From Macrophomina tecta (taxonomy: Eukaryota; Ascomycota; Dothideomycetes; Botryosphaeriales; Botryosphaeriaceae), in assembly GCA_024180945.1 (NCBI GenBank), contig JAKSGN010000043.1:372001-436000 (forward strand): a stretch of DNA of 64,000 nt, given 5' to 3'. Below, piece after piece: positions 1-13,590 of this stretch; the first letter of the stretch is position 1; the number at the start of each line of letters is the position of its first letter. The notes beneath the pieces are model-generated. The model made no database searches. It saw only the letters and a program-made list of their open reading frames with translations, and had not been told where the DNA came from. The translations under genes and the position numbers were made by a program.

Positions 1-2935
1 AGAATCTTAAGTTAACTATAAAGATTAAAGTATTATCTAATAAGTATACTTATATACTATAAAAAAATTATAATAATCTAGATTAATTTAGCTAGATTAA
101 AATAGCTAGATTAATAGTATAAGATTAAGTATCTTAGATTACTATAATTTAAGTAGGTTTTATATAACTTAGATACTAAGATTTATTTTTTAAAATCTAA
201 CTTCTACTCTAATAAATAAATAATATATTTATTATTTTTTTATTTGCCTTCTATATTTAAAGTTAGTTTTTTAGATTTATATTTTTTTTATAGATATCTT
301 TTCTCTATAGAAATTTGATTCTACTATTCTTTTAAATAGTCGCTATACTATATAAATTTTATTTTTATATAGGCTTCTATTATTATTTAGTCTAGAATTA
401 TATATATTATTTTTTCTTAAGGCTAGTTTTCTTATATAAGTATTTTAGTTATATAGCTTTACTATTTATAAAAATTCTTAGTCTCTATAATATTTTTTTT
501 ATATAGGTTTTCTATTTATAGAGTTATAAAGCCTTTATTCTCTAGAATTTATAATAAGCTATAATAAATATAGTAAGAAATTATATTACTTACTAATTAT
601 TAAATTTAAATATATAATCTCTAAGCTCTTTTTAGCTATAGTAATTTTATTTATATTAACTATATAATAAATAGAGTTTCTACTTATTATATATACTAGT
701 ATAGAAGTTAGGGCTTATAAGTATTAAAATAAAATAAAAAAATATAATCTATTTAGTTATTTTATATTATTAGAAAGTTTTTTATATCTCTATTTACTAA
801 TATTAGAGTTAGTAGAACTAATATATATATCTAATAATATATCTAATAATATATCTAATAATATATCTAATAATATATCTAATAATATATCTAATAATAT
901 ATCTAATAATATATCTTTAATATATAATATACTACTTTATATATTTATATTATAAGATATATACTATTAACTTTATTTTTAGTTTTTACTTATATCTATT
1001 TATTAAATATTTATAAAAATTCTAGTAGTCTCTTTATTTTATATTCTTATTACTATTTTATATATATTAAAAATTAGTATTATATTTTATAAGTATATAA
1101 GATTTTATTAATATTATTTATTAATTTTATAAACTTAAAAGCTAAGATTTTTTTATATTTAATATTACTAAATAATAGACTTATTTTTACTTTAGAAGTA
1201 TAATTAGTTATTAAAATAAAACTAAATTTAAAATATTTTATATTTTTATATTTATTTAAATATTTTATAATTTAATTAAGTATAGCTTAATTTTACTACT
1301 ATTTTATATTTTTTTACTTTATTAGATTTAAATATACTATTCTAAAGTTTATTTATATTACTATTAATTAGTTTATTCTTATAAAAAAAATTTTTAATTA
1401 AATTATTAATTTTTAATATTTTTTTTCTATATATAGCTAGGTTTAGCTATTATAGTTTAAAAAAGTATTATTTAGTAAATTATTTATTATTTTAATAAAT
1501 TATATAATTATTATTATAATAAAGAATTTAATTAATAGCTATATATTTTACTTTTTTATTTAAAATAAATATAAAGTAAAAGCTTTTTTAAATTATACTA
1601 GCTATAGTTTTACTAGTTTTATTTTATTATAAATAGTAGTAATAAAAGTTTTACTTATTTTTATAATAAATATAAAGTTTTTTATTAAAGTATTTTATTT
1701 TTTTTATTTTATTTATTAATATTAAAATTATTTTTTATATATCTTTATTACTTTATTAAATAATATTTAATTTTTTACTATTATTTTTTCTTATATATAG
1801 TATAGAATTACTATAAAAGATATAAAATATTAGCTTTATAGTTTTTTTATATTTTTTTAATTTATATTTAAAAATATAATTATTTTATTTAAGAACTAGC
1901 CTAATAAGTTTATTTAATATATTAAAAATATTTTATATTATAAGCTAATCTTTAATTTTTTCTTTAAATCTTTAGTAGTAGTAGTTTATAAAAGTATAAT
2001 TAAACTAATTATCTAAATATATAATACTTTTTTTAAAATTTTATAGTATAGTCTACTACTAAGATTTTAGATAGATATTTATAATAGCTTATTAAATTTT
2101 ATTAATTTTATTAAGATCTTTAAAGCTTTATTTAATTTAAGTTATAAAGTATTTATAGTTATTAGAAATTTTTTTAATATTTTTTTTATATATTTTTAGC
2201 TTTTTTTATTTAGTCTTTAAGATAAGATCTAAACTACTATATAATAATATTATAAAAATAAATAGTTATAAATATTATCTTTTTATTAATAATAAAGAAA
2301 TCTTTAAAGTTAAAAAAATATAAATTAAATTAAAAAAAAAACCTTATACTTTTTTTAATTATTATAAAATAATTCTAGCTTAGCTATTTTAATATTTAGT
2401 TAGAAAGTTAAGTTATAGTTAATACTAAAATATAAACTAGTACTAGAATAAAAACTATTAAAATAGCTTAGTTATAAAATTTATTTATTAATAAAGCTAG
2501 ATATTTTTATTAGTTTCTTTTTAAAAGTATTTATAAAGCTTACTAATTTAGCTTTATATATACTAGATAATCTAAAAAAAAGGTAGCTATAGTTAGATAT
2601 AAAAAACTATTATTTATTTTAATATTATTTATTATATTACTTAGTTAGTATTAAGTATTAAATAATAATTATTTATTATTAAATATTTCTTTTTTTAGAA
2701 TTTTTTTTATAAATATAATAATTAAAGTATAATAGTAGTTTTTTTTCTAATTTTAAAATTATCTTATATAGTTAGATAGTAAGAAGATTTACTTTAAAAA
2801 ATAAAAAAAATAAAGAATTAAAATAATTATATAATAAATTAATATATAGTACGCGTTAGGCTTATTATCTTTAATAAGTTTATATTTAAATCTTAAGTTA
2901 ATTATAAAGATTATTATAAAGATTAAAGTACTATG
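1..2935 (-). mobile_element. RIP-degraded Gypsy (family 1) copy, minus strand
   Basis: AT-rich DNA almost without CpA or TpG. Positions 1-557 are the reverse complement of most of the 734-bp LTR of element 1 (31556-32289), including the run that reads TTAAGTTAACTATAAAG; the window cuts its outer end. Positions 2728-2935 match the opposite LTR in the same orientation, cut short at the junction with the GC island. Between them, about 2490-2730 matches in reverse the gag leader of element 1 (32290-32520). The interior is only about 2.2 kb against 6.7 kb in element 1, so most of pol is deleted. No frame is readable. The similarity is by eye. Confidence 0.75.
829..912. repeat. Tandem repeat, 12-bp unit, 7 copies
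   Basis: Seven exact head-to-tail copies of ATCTAATAATAT, with a partial copy on either side. It lies inside the degraded Gypsy interior. The copies are identical although the surroundings are heavily mutated, so the array expanded after, or was homogenised since, the RIP. Confidence 0.95.
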
Positions 2936-3961
2936 GGTTAGGGTTAAGCGAAGGCTTGGTAGCACTACTGCTAGCGTTGCTAACATGCGACCTCTACTTA
3001 CCCACAATACCTTGGCGCGCGGGCACCCAGCTGAACGCGACCGGCGGCCCCGTGTTGCGTTTAATCTAGTCCAATAAGTGGAGAACGCTACCAGCAAAGC
3101 GGCATTTGTCGCGGCCTGCGGATAAGACGAAGGGCAGTCTTGCTATCGCTATAGATAAGGTTTTAAATGGTGCATGGTCCGGCGAGCCTCAAAATGGGAA
3201 CCAGTCCGCGAAACTGACGATGAATTCTGGTTGTCCCCCTATCTAATGAGTGGCGTTGGCCCTAGATATCTAACACTATAACCGAGGCAAACAGAAAGCT
3301 TAAACAGATCATGGAATAAGGCGTTGATCAGCAAACGATTAAGCTTATATTCCATTAATTTTCGATTAGTATATTCTATAAAGCGCCTCTGTAACTACTT
3401 ACGACGCCCGCAATAATGGCGTAGGTCTAGCCTTAGCCACATCGACTCCGGTATCCTTTCCGATTAGCCCGTAGTACCCAGACCCTATTCCTAGTCGTGG
3501 GGTTCTTAATTCCACTAGGATCAATGGCGGAATGACGGAACGCGCTACAAATAATAGGTTGTCGGGCCGGCTTACCCTCTTCCTTTATGGCTTGCATGCG
3601 CAAGTAACAGAAGGCGATTACCCACCATAATATTCCTCAATGCTGGTCGTATCTTTTCGCAAGAGCGGTAATGCTACTAATATAGAGCCATTCCAGAATG
3701 GCGTTTTATTAGAAGCGGAGCCGAGGAACGAGGCGGAGCTTCTTATTTAAGTCATTCCTATTCCTAAAATCTCGGCCTCTAATTACCCGTTTCCTAAACA
3801 AAAGTATAAGCTAGGAATGCTCTAAGTTTAACTACACTACTCTATATCCGCTTTATTAGCCGGAATTACTACCCCGAAGTGAGTCTCTCTTCGAAATTCT
3901 CACTAACACTTCGGACTGATTTTCTTCGTTAACGAGGTTGTGTCTTTGCAAGGCTACCACT
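2936..3961. other. GC-balanced intergenic stretch upstream of rhodopsin-like gene
   Basis: Base composition changes abruptly at about 2936 from RIP DNA to sequence with normal CpA/TpG. I find no convincing gene in it; the open frames are short and have no recognisable motif. A short imperfect hairpin (AGAAGC...GCTTCT) lies near 3710-3743. The stretch presumably holds the promoter and 5' UTR of the gene that starts at 3962. Confidence 0.5.
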
Positions 3962-5349
3962 ATGATGACCAATTCGACTGGCAGAACGATTCTCATCGTG
4001 ACCTGGATTCTAGGAAGTATCGCGAGCCTCTCCTTCGGAGCCCGCTTATACGCGCGATTTATCTTACTACGGCAGCATGGCTGGGATGACTACACTATGA
4101 TAGTATCTTGGGTGCGTATTGTTCTGGTTCCTTAGGCCTCTGGGCGTTGTTTTGCTAACATAGAACCCACTGCGTACCTACCTTATTTTGGCTGACCGCA
4201 ACTAGTTACTTGCGATGGTTTCTGCCATACTCGATTCCGTCGCGGTACACTATGGACTTGGGATGAATATAGACGATATCAAAGACCCGCTCGATCAGAT
4301 GCATGCAGTTAAATACCTCACGATCGCCCCAATCTTCAGCATACTGAGCGTAGGCCTGGGAAAGGTCTCAGTCATCCTATTAATCCTCCGCCTGATGGGC
4401 TTAACGGCTACTCGAGTTCACTTCTGGTTGTTGTGGATGATAACATTCATTTCTCTCTCACTAAACGTGGCCACGGTTATTGTGGTCCTGCGCTTTTGCA
4501 TTCCAACAGAAGCGAATTTGGATAAGACAGTCCAGGGGACGTGTGTTGATCCACACATTCAATTAGGTGTGGGCTTGGGTCAGGCTTGTAAGTACCATTT
4601 GGCGGATATGAGAAAATAAATTATTCTGAGACTGATCGCACAGCTTTCAACGCATTTACGGACTTATTTCTTGCCTTATTTCCGACCTGGGTCTTGTGGA
4701 GCTTGAAACTGCCGCCCTGGCGCAAAGTTGGCCTTATGGCGCTCATGGGTGCCGGTGTGTTTGGTGCGGTGATTACCAGCTATAAAGCGTACCAACTTCG
4801 GAATCTTTCTGGTCATAATAATGTTACGGGTATGAAGCTCCAAGCATCGTAGTGCGTCTTTAACCTAACATTGGCTTTAGTGTCCTGGGCTCCGATTACG
4901 ATATGGAATACGTAAGTGTCGCCTCCCTCTATAGGGCTTAGACTTACTGCGATTAATAATTCCTTCTTAAATATAAAGCGTCGAGGTAAGCTCATTTCGA
5001 CCACTATACTATGGAAAAATAAATGATTTGCTTTGTTCATTGTATAGATTCTTAAATTTACGGGGACTAGATGTTCGTGCTTATCGTTACGGCCAACGTA
5101 CCGACACTGAAACCTCTCTTCCGCTCCGTTCTCGGCCTTCAATCGTACGGGCCTGGCTCTTATTGCTTAAAGTCCAGCTCAAACAACAACTCGTCAGAAC
5201 GCCGCTATAATAGTAGAGGATATGTGGATATTTGTGGCGGCGTTGCCAATACAAGCGTTGATCCGATTCTTCCGACGGGGAATGAAAATGGAAGCTCGGG
5301 AATCGTAAAAGCTACCGACTTTACGGTGAGCTATGGCCCTTCGCCATAG
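3962..5349 (+). CDS. Rhodopsin-like 7TM membrane protein (Fung_rhodopsin family)
   Basis: Predicted integral membrane protein of the fungal rhodopsin-domain family (Pth11-like/SAT4-like, without a CFEM domain); members are thought to act as plasma-membrane sensors, but no ligand can be named. Proposed exons: 3962-4111, 4206-4587, 4644-4829, 4881-4911, 4979-4985, 5071-5349, giving 344 aa. All junctions are GT...AG and in phase. Family marks are ARLYAR followed by WDDYT in helix 2, YGLG in the loop, a long hydrophobic stretch with KVSVILLILRL, the NAFTDLFLALFP helix, and VEMFVLIVTANVPTLKPL in helix 7. That last motif only appears if the 7-nt exon CGTCGAG is used. The tail is Ser/Asn-rich. ATG also occurs at 3965 and upstream at 3938. 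Flanked on both sides by RIP DNA, but CpA/TpG are normal here. Confidence 0.7.
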
Positions 5350-6579
5350 GGGGGAGGGAGGAGGGGAGTTAATTTAGGAATAGAATCTAAACTATTTCTC
5401 TGTGTACGGAAATGCCGCTAGGTTTAAGGCGGGATGTGCACGTCGCTACTAGAAATAACATTCTTTAAGAGAGCTATCTATATTAGTCGCTAGCATAGAA
5501 GACGATAGATATCTATACTCTAGTACTATAAAATAAACGCCGAGGCACCTGCTACTAGACTATCCTCTATGTAGAACCGAAAGGCTCTTAGTAAAGAATA
5601 GTCTAAGTACAAACTAAATAAACCTCCAGGACCTTCTCTCTATAATTAAAGAAATCTCTACTATAGTAGATATTAGATTTTAGTAAGTAAAGAGTAGTAA
5701 GATTAGAAAGAGAGTAGATTCTACCTATCTTCTAAGAATAAGATAGTAGTAGTAGTATTATTAATATTTATCTATACTAACTTAATAGCTTATACTCTAC
5801 TTTACTTTCTATTTTATATTATAAAATACTAAATCTATCTTTTATTTTTACTATTAAATATAGCTCTACTAATATAGTAGAGCCGACTAAAGAAATATTT
5901 TATACTTAAGTTTTATTTTTTATTAAAATTAAATCTAACCTAATATTATTTAGATATTTAGTTAATACTAAAATTACTAAAATACTTAATAAAAAAGTAA
6001 AGACTTTATATTTAACAAAAAAATAAGTATCTTATTATTAGATTTATTAGTAATACTATTAACTAAGAATAAATAGTATAAAATATAAAAAAAATACTTA
6101 AAAAATTTCTTATTAGTTCTTTTATATAACTATACTAAAGTTTATTATATATATATATAATATTCTAATGTATTTTTTATATAGTAGTATAGCTAGTGTA
6201 TAATAAAATAATTACTATAAATAAAAAAATAACTATATATATAACTAAAAATTAAACTTATAAACTTAAAATTAAAAAGAATAATAAGTAAGTTTTATTA
6301 GCTTAAATATAAAATAGCTAACTAAGCCTAATAGTCTTTAGACTATTAAAGTATATTAATAACTAAGTCTCTAACTCTAATAAAATAAAAAGTAATAAGT
6401 AATAAGTAGTTAATAATTTAGCTAAATAGATTACTATAGACTATATATATTTATATAAAAAATATAAAAAATATATAATATTAAATAAAAAAATAAAAAA
6501 AATTTTACTATTTTATTTAATTAGTAATATAAGTTTTAATTAGTTAATAAATATTATATCTTACTAGAGTTTTAACTAA
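5350..6579. other. AT-rich RIP DNA, no gene
   Basis: Composition falls from balanced to extreme AT between about 5450 and 5800, with residual GC in CpG and CC/GG contexts. I see no readable frame and no match to the repeat families elsewhere in the window. Confidence 0.6.
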
Positions 6580-6848
6580 TATAGAATTTTAAAAAAAAAT
6601 TCTATACTTTTAGTATTTAGTATATTAAAATACTATACTTTAGAAAATAGTATAGTATTTAATAATATATATTATAAAAAATTAAGTATATTTTTTATAT
6701 AATATACTATATTTTTTATATATAATAGAATATATAAAGCTTTATAAAATTTTTAAATAATTATAAAATATAATTATAAAATATATAAAAATATAAACTT
6801 ATAAAAACTAGATTTAATAAGTTATAATTATTATATAAATAAAAATTA
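6580..6848 (+). repeat. AT-rich repeat, copy 1 of an inverted pair
   Basis: About 270 bp starting with a small hairpin (ATAGAATTTT/AAAATTCTAT). It matches the reverse complement of 14301-14562 over nearly its whole length, with small indels and RIP-type differences. The two copies face away from each other across 7.4 kb. It may be the end of an old element or two copies of a short non-autonomous one. Confidence 0.7.
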
Positions 6849-6988
6849 AAGTCTAAGTTATTTTTTATAACTATATAAAGTAATAATTACTATTATTTTA
6901 TAATTTAGAGCTTAAATAATCTATTTTCTTTAATTAATTTAGTATATTAGCTATTTTTATACTATAAAGTAAAGCTTAAACTAATCTT

Positions 6989-7600
6989 TATTAAATATTA
7001 ATAAGTAAGCTTATATAAGCATAGCTTATTAATATATTACCTTAGGTATTAGAATACTATCTAAGGTATATAATAAATATACCTAGAAGTTATAGCGGTG
7101 GCAAACTATAGTAGTAAACTATAATAGTAAACTAAGGTAGTAAAATTTACCACTATACTTTACTAACTAATAACTAAACAGGTATAGCCCCTACTAAAAT
7201 TCCTTTTATATATTATAAAAGTCTAATTATTTCCAGTTATTACTATATAAAAATTATATAAAACGGATAAGAATTAGGGCTAGAATCTTATTTCTTATAA
7301 ATTACCCTTGTTGGATTTCTAATATAGAATATCTAGAAGGATCTACTTATATAAAAAATAAGTATATATAAGAAGCTCTAGATAACACCGTAGTTTCGCT
7401 TAGTAAGACGTATAATACTTATAAATAAGATATTAGCTAATAAAAGCTTTATTCTCTATTTTTACTTCTTCTCTTATTCTTCTTTATTAAATCTTCTATT
7501 TACTTCTCTTTTAGAGAATTATCTTCTTTTAACTACTTACTAGGCTTTATTATTTATAATATAGCTTAGTAATCCTCTATCTAAGCCTTAGCGCTTTACA
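6989..7600 (+). mobile_element. Solo LTR (611-bp family), copy A
   Basis: Starts TATTAAATATTAATAAG (TG to TA by RIP) and ends GCGCTTTACA, an LTR with its CA end kept. A 5-bp target duplication ATCTT lies at 6984-6988 and 7601-7605. The same 610-616 bp unit occurs at 31044-39794 (split) and inverted at 53024-53633. No internal region is attached, so it is a solo LTR left by recombination. RIP is strong but incomplete. Confidence 0.88.
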
Positions 7601-7605
7601 ATCTT

Positions 7606-10037
7606 TTTTAGTATTATAGATATTATTAGAATATTATATATATAATAAACTTTAACTTAGTTATAAAAGAAAATAAATAAGAGAACTTTTTTAAGTATAT
7701 TTTTTAATTCTTATAATACTTATTCTTAATTAATAATATTACTACTAAATTTAATAGATATATTAGTCTTCTATACTAGAAAAAAACTTAATATATAATA
7801 CTTATAATATATTTTTAAAAAATTAATTTAAGAATTCATAGATATCTTAATATAGTATTAGACTATTTTAGAGCTTTAGTTTATTCTACTTTAGAAAATA
7901 ATATTTAATAGTAAAATAAAATTAGAAAATTTATTTTCTAGATATAGATATTTCTAATATCTAATTTTAGTAGACTAATATCTAATTTTAATAAACTAAT
8001 ACCTTATTAGGATATATATAAAATCTCTACTATTTTTATTCTAAAATTTAGAGATTTTAGCTTTATCTTCTATAAATATCTATATATTAAGATATATAAT
8101 AAGGCGGCTAACCACGATATTATATAAGCTATTTATAAGCTTTTTTATTATTATATTATTTTTTATAGACTTTAGAAGTCTCTAAAAGCCTCTTTTCTAT
8201 ATAAAAATTAACTAAAATAATTTCTCTATATCTATTTTATACTAATCTAAGTATAAATATTCTTATTTATATCTTATATATTATCTAAACTATCTCTAGC
8301 CTCGTTACTAGCCTTATTACTAGTATTAATACTAGCGTTATTACTAGCCTTATTATTAGTCTTATTACTAGTAGTCTTATTACTAGCGATAGTATCGTTA
8401 CTAGTATTATTACTAGTATTCTAAATAAATTTACTATTATTAAGGCGTCTCTTTTATAGCTTTTTATATAGCTTAGTATTTTTTTATTTAGTAGCTAACC
8501 TCTCTTATATCTTAGTTATTTAGCCTAGTATTAAGGCTACTATTTAGATAGCTATTATACTAAAAGAGACGTTAGTAATAAAGATATTAGTAATAAAAAA
8601 GACTTATTTAGTAGTAGTATTAAAGAAGATTTATTAGCTAAAAAAATATAAGTTAGCTATAGCATATTAGCTATTATTAATATAAGAGACGTAGCGAAGG
8701 TTATAAATATAGTCTTTTATATTAGTATTAGTATTATAGCTATAGAAGTTATTTATTTTTTTTTAGATAGTCTTACTATTTTCTTTACTTTATTTATTAT
8801 AGCTGTCTACTAACTTATAATTATTTTATATTATAAAGGCTCTCTATAAATAGTATTATTCTATCTTAGCCTACTATATATATAAGCTATTTAGGGGTTA
8901 TAGATATATCTATAAGAGTTTAGAGAAGGCTTTAGTAAGACTTCTAGTCGTATTATTAAAGTAAATAACTTATCTATTATATTTATATATTTAATACCTT
9001 CTTAAGTCTTACCCAGGCGAAGAAGCTACTAAGAGTTAATATTATTTAATTAAAGTCACTAGCTAGGGTTATAATTAAGCTAGTAATATATATAGTAATA
9101 GTAAGGTAAGCTATATATTATCTAAAAGTTATTAATATAGATATAGCTTTTAATATTATAAAAGCTATTATAGTTCTCTTACTAATAAAGAAGATAAGTC
9201 TAATATAAAAATAGCTATAGTATTTTATATAATATCTCTCTCTTAATATTATTATTAAATAGTACTTTACTTATAGCCTCTTATAGCTAGTATAAATACT
9301 ACTTTATATAATACGCCTTTAATATCGTAAACTATGCGCGAATATATATTATAATATTAATCTTAACCTTTAGAAGATTACTAGAGAAGATAAGTAAGTA
9401 ACTTTTAAAATAATAATAAGTACTCTTAAGCTATAAGATAATAAAGTTACTATAATAATAATAATAATAATTTATTTATATTATATACTACTACTTCTTA
9501 TAACGCTTTTATTTTTATAAATATAGCTAAGAAGGCCCTTTTATAAGTTATAGTTAATATAAAGTTTTTACTAATAGCTAGTAAAGTTTTTTTATATAGT
9601 AGTATTTATTATCTTCTTTTAATAACTTATAAATATCTTATATAGCTACTACTACTACTCTTAAAATTTAGACTCTTAGTTATTATATATAATCTAAACC
9701 TTATACATGTGCTTAAGTATATTAGTATAGATATACTAGATATAGAGAAGCTATATAAATAAAGAGAAATAAATAATAAGAGTATTTTTTAGTACTTACT
9801 TTTTATTAGTAATAAATATATCTAGAGTAAGATTATTACTAAGGGCTTATTTAAAAAATTTAATAGTTATAGAGTAGATATTCTCGTCTTCGTATATAAT
9901 AAAGTAGAAGCTAATAGTAAAACTATTACTTATATAGTTAATATTAATAATATATAGAAGTAATATCCTATATATATTAGTCTTATATATATAGTTAAGA
10001 AGAATAATACTATACTAGTACTTTAGTATCTAGAGAT
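7606..10037. other. AT-rich RIP DNA, unidentified old repeat
   Basis: Degraded sequence with no open frame over 60 codons. CpG islands of resistance (for example TCTCGTCTTCGTA near 9890) suggest a formerly coding, GC-richer sequence. It contains the 15-bp degenerate tandem array at 8296-8425. I could not match it to the Gypsy pol genes in the window. Confidence 0.4.
8296..8425. repeat. Degenerate tandem repeat, 15-bp period
   Basis: About eight to nine imperfect 15-bp units of the type TTACTAGCCTTATTA, with variants CGTTACTAGTATTAT and GTCTTATTACTAGTA. A period divisible by three inside RIP DNA suggests it once encoded a five-residue protein repeat, but the frame is lost. Confidence 0.8.
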
Positions 10038-13000
10038 TATAATAGTAGTCTCTTCTACTAGGCTTTAGAATTACCTAGTAGAATTAAATAGCTATAGAGT
10101 TTACCTTAAAAAAATAAAAAAAGGGTAAAGAATTAGAATAATAGTAGTAATTATATAATATATTAGTACGTAGTATACGTTAGGCTTATTATCTCTAATA
10201 GAGTTATATTAGAACTTTAAGTTAACTATAAAGATTAAAGTACTATCTAAGAAGTATATCTATATACTATAGAAAAGTTATAGTAATCTAGATTAATATA
10301 GCTAGATTAAAGTAACTAGATTAATAGTATTAGATTATTAATCTTAGATTAGATTAATCTAGGTAGGCTCTATAGATTCTATATAACTTAGGTACTAAAG
10401 CCTATTTTCTAGAATCTAACTTCTATATTAATTAAGAGAGTATTATACTACTAAACTATTATTTCTTAGACTATATAAGTTATTCGACTTTCTTTTATTT
10501 ATTTCTCTTAGCCTAAAGCCGGTTTTTAGAATTTATAATTTTTTTTTAGAATTATTCTTTCCCTACGAGAGTTTAATCTAGTTAGTATTTTTATAGTTTT
10601 ATTATACCGTGTAGGTATTATTTTCGTGCGGGCTTTTACTATCGTAACATCTATTTTTTATTTATAGTATTTACTTCTAAATACCTAGCGAAAGACTAAG
10701 AAGCCTAAGATAGTATATTAAATAGTCTTAGATTTTTCTTATTATAGTAAATATTATCGTACTAGATATACTAGTTATAATATTAGTAGTCTTAAGAACT
10801 TTAATTATTAGTTCTTCTTTAATAGTCTTATAAGTCTACTAACTCTTTTTTTAATTAAGTATCTTTATTATATCTTAGATAAGGCGCGCTTAGAATATAC
10901 TACTTTTAAAAATTAGCTTTAAAAGATAATCTATAGTCTTTCTTATACTAAAAAATAGTAAAAGTTACTTAAGTATCGTACTACTCTAATATTATAGTAT
11001 AAGTTAGATGTGATTAATATACTTAAAAAGTTAAAAGCATTAGAAACTAGAAATATCTCTAACTTTAAAAATACTAAGAAGGAGTAATTATTAAAGTATT
11101 TATATAGCGATATCTTAGCTAATAATACTATAGAGTTATTCTAGTCTATTAGGTTTTTTAGTATTAGTTCGGGTTCTATACCTTCTAAGGGCTTTAGTCT
11201 AGTTAATTAGGTGCGGTTATCTTTATTTTTTAACTTTAATTTTAGATTCTTCGTATATAACGAGTCGGTAGTATTAGTTAATCTAGGTTTTAGTAATAAA
11301 ACTTATTAATAAGTTCTTAATAGTTATAGAGTTTTAGTAGTTCTTAGATATTATTCTAGTCTTTCTTCTATTTAAGAAGATATCTAAACTAGCTATTAAT
11401 ATAGCTACTACTTAAAATCTATTCTATATTCTAGTCTATATTTTTATTAGTATTTAGGTTTTCTAGTAGTATTTTTTTTATTTAGCGTATTAGTATAATA
11501 TTCTCTAGTACTAGCTCAAAGAGTAAGATATAAAATATAAGATATATTTATATAGTATTAGATAGTCTAAAGCGAAAATTAACCTTCTTAATTTATTTTT
11601 TAATCTTAAATAGTCCGCTTTTCTTAAAGCCTAATTTATTATTTAGCTATTTTATTTTAATATTTTTTTTAAGAAGATAAACTTTATTCTTCTCTTTAAA
11701 TCTTAGTATCTTCTAGTACTATCTATTATAGTATTTATCTATTTATAGGGCTATGAATTTAAGATCTAGGTATAGTTATTTATAGAGTACCTTTAGCTAG
11801 TCTACTTTAAGAATTTTTTTTTAGGCTAGAAATTTACTTAGTATAAGTTTTTTATAAGCTATAGGCTTATAATTATAGTTAGTATAGAATAGAAATTCTT
11901 ATATAGCTAATACTTTTAAGCTATTATATATAAACTATATAAGTAATAATAGCTTAATCTAATTATCTTATATATAGTTAAGATAGTAGCGTAGATACTA
12001 TTTTAGTATTTAATTTATTTATTTTATTTATTTATTTATTTAAGGATATACTATAGTTAAAAGCTTATACTTAGCTCTATACTAGTAGATAAAAGTCTAC
12101 TAGAATTAAAATATAAATAGCTAATTTTTATCTAATATAAGTTCTTTTAGTAATCTATAGTTATTAAAAATTATTCTTAGAAATATATAGATAAGTTCTT
12201 TTATATTTACTATCTTAAAATATAGTAGATAATATATATACTTTATTATTCTATTAACGATAACTAGAATTAAGTTATACTTAATCTTAGTAAGTAGTTC
12301 TTCTAACTTAGATAGATCTATAATAAAGTCTAGCGAGATAGATTACTAAGGGCACTTTAATACTAATAGTAGCTAAAGTAATTTATAAAATATATACCTC
12401 GTAGCCTTACTTTTAATATAAAGGTTATATTATAAGACTATCTATTAAATATTTTTTCTAAGCCCTAAAAAGTAGTAGTTTTTTATAATTTACTTTATTA
12501 TCTTATTTATTTCTTAGTAACTATATACTAGGGCTTTATATATATCTTTTATAAGCTCTTCCTATAGTTTAACTAGAATATAAACTAATTCTAAAAATAA
12601 AATTATACTATTCTACTTCTTCTAGCTTTAGCCGTGATTTTAGCTATTTTTAAACTATTTAATAGAGTGTTTAACTCTTCTCTTAATCTATAAATTCTTA
12701 AGTATCTTATTAACTTTATCTTAAATCTTCTAGTTTAGTATCTAATCTACTAGTCTAGCATCTAAATTATAATATCTATATTTATCGTAGAAGTAATTCT
12801 TACTATATAAGTAGGCAGATAGCTTTCTTTTCTACTTTTTATTTCTTAGTAAAGTGATAAAGGCTACTTTAGTAGCCTTTAAATTCTTAGTTATATTTTA
12901 GTATAAGTAGTTTTAGTAATTAATAATTATTTTATAAAGTAATCTATTAAGCTTATTATACTAAAGCTTAATTTTATAGGCTAAGGCCTAGTAGGTATTA

Positions 13001-13590
13001 AGTGGGGTAAGCGCTTTAAAAAAATAATCTTACCTTAATTATCTATAACCTCTAGAAGTTTAAGCTTTTCTATCTTAAATAGAGTTTCTTCTTATTATAA
13101 AAGCTATTTATTAATATTTTAACTACTTAGAGGCTTCTTAAGCTAGCGAAGCTTATTAATAATAAGTTCTTTCTAAGTTTTTCTTATTAGCTAGAGTCGT
13201 GCCTTAAGCGCTATAAGCTAAGAGTAGAAGTACGAATCGCCCCTAAGCTTCTTTAGAATTAGAAGTAGTAATAGGCTTACTAAGTCCTTAATAATTATTA
13301 ATAGATTATTAATTTTCTTTTTTAGCTTTTTTTATTTAGCTAGGTCTCTTTTACGAGTTTTAATCTATATTTTATAGCGCTTCTAGGCTTTTTATTAGTT
13401 TAGATTAAAGACTAGTAGCTCTAGAATCTTAGCTAGCTCGCTTAGTTAAGAAGGCTTTAATAGCTTTAATAGATTAATATAGTTAAATATCTCATATTTC
13501 TTAGCTTATAATTAGATAATAAAGTACTATTTATTTTAATTATTAGCTATCTTTAAGACAATAATAGGTTTAAAAGACATTATAGTATAG
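10038..13590 (-). mobile_element. Truncated Gypsy (family 1) copy, minus strand
   Basis: Positions 10038-10782 are an inverted family-1 LTR (745 bp; ends TATAATAG...TTATAATA), diverged from elements 1 and 3. Next to it lies the antisense ORF region (10860-11270), then minus-strand integrase: 12130-12360 closely matches the reverse complement of the element 1 integrase at 37020-37260. From about 12650 on it seems to pass directly into gag-like sequence, so RT and RNase H are missing. No second LTR is seen. All frames carry TAG/TAA stops of RIP type. Confidence 0.65.
10860..11270 (+). pseudogene. Antisense ORF remnant of Gypsy family 1
   Basis: Runs opposite to the element's pol, next to the LTR. 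Read through TAG/TAA, it gives a Lys/Leu-rich stretch followed by SDILANNTIELF and SSGSIPSKGFSLVN. The same segments stand in the element 1 antisense ORF as SDILANNTIDSF and SSGSILHKDFKLVN. Conservation of the reading at protein level between two separately mutated copies argues that this was a real coding frame. Start and stop are uncertain. No known domain recognised; likely helical. Confidence 0.5.

Noticed and set aside
1..2935. Mitochondrial or centromeric DNA as the source of the AT-rich stretches
   Set aside because: LTRs, target duplications and readable Gypsy domains with RIP-type changes explain the composition; no mitochondrial genes are seen. A centromere cannot be excluded from sequence alone.
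2935..2950. GGGTTAGGGTTA, resembling telomere repeat TTAGGG, at the junction of RIP DNA and gene island
   Set aside because: Only two units; too short to claim an interstitial telomere or chromosome end.
2789..3097. Open frame on the minus strand across the AT/GC junction
   Set aside because: It joins unrelated DNA types, has low-complexity Ile/Tyr-rich sequence from the LTR and no motif.
8296..8425. CRISPR-like array
   Set aside because: Short 15-bp degenerate units without distinct spacers, in a eukaryotic genome; an ordinary tandem repeat.
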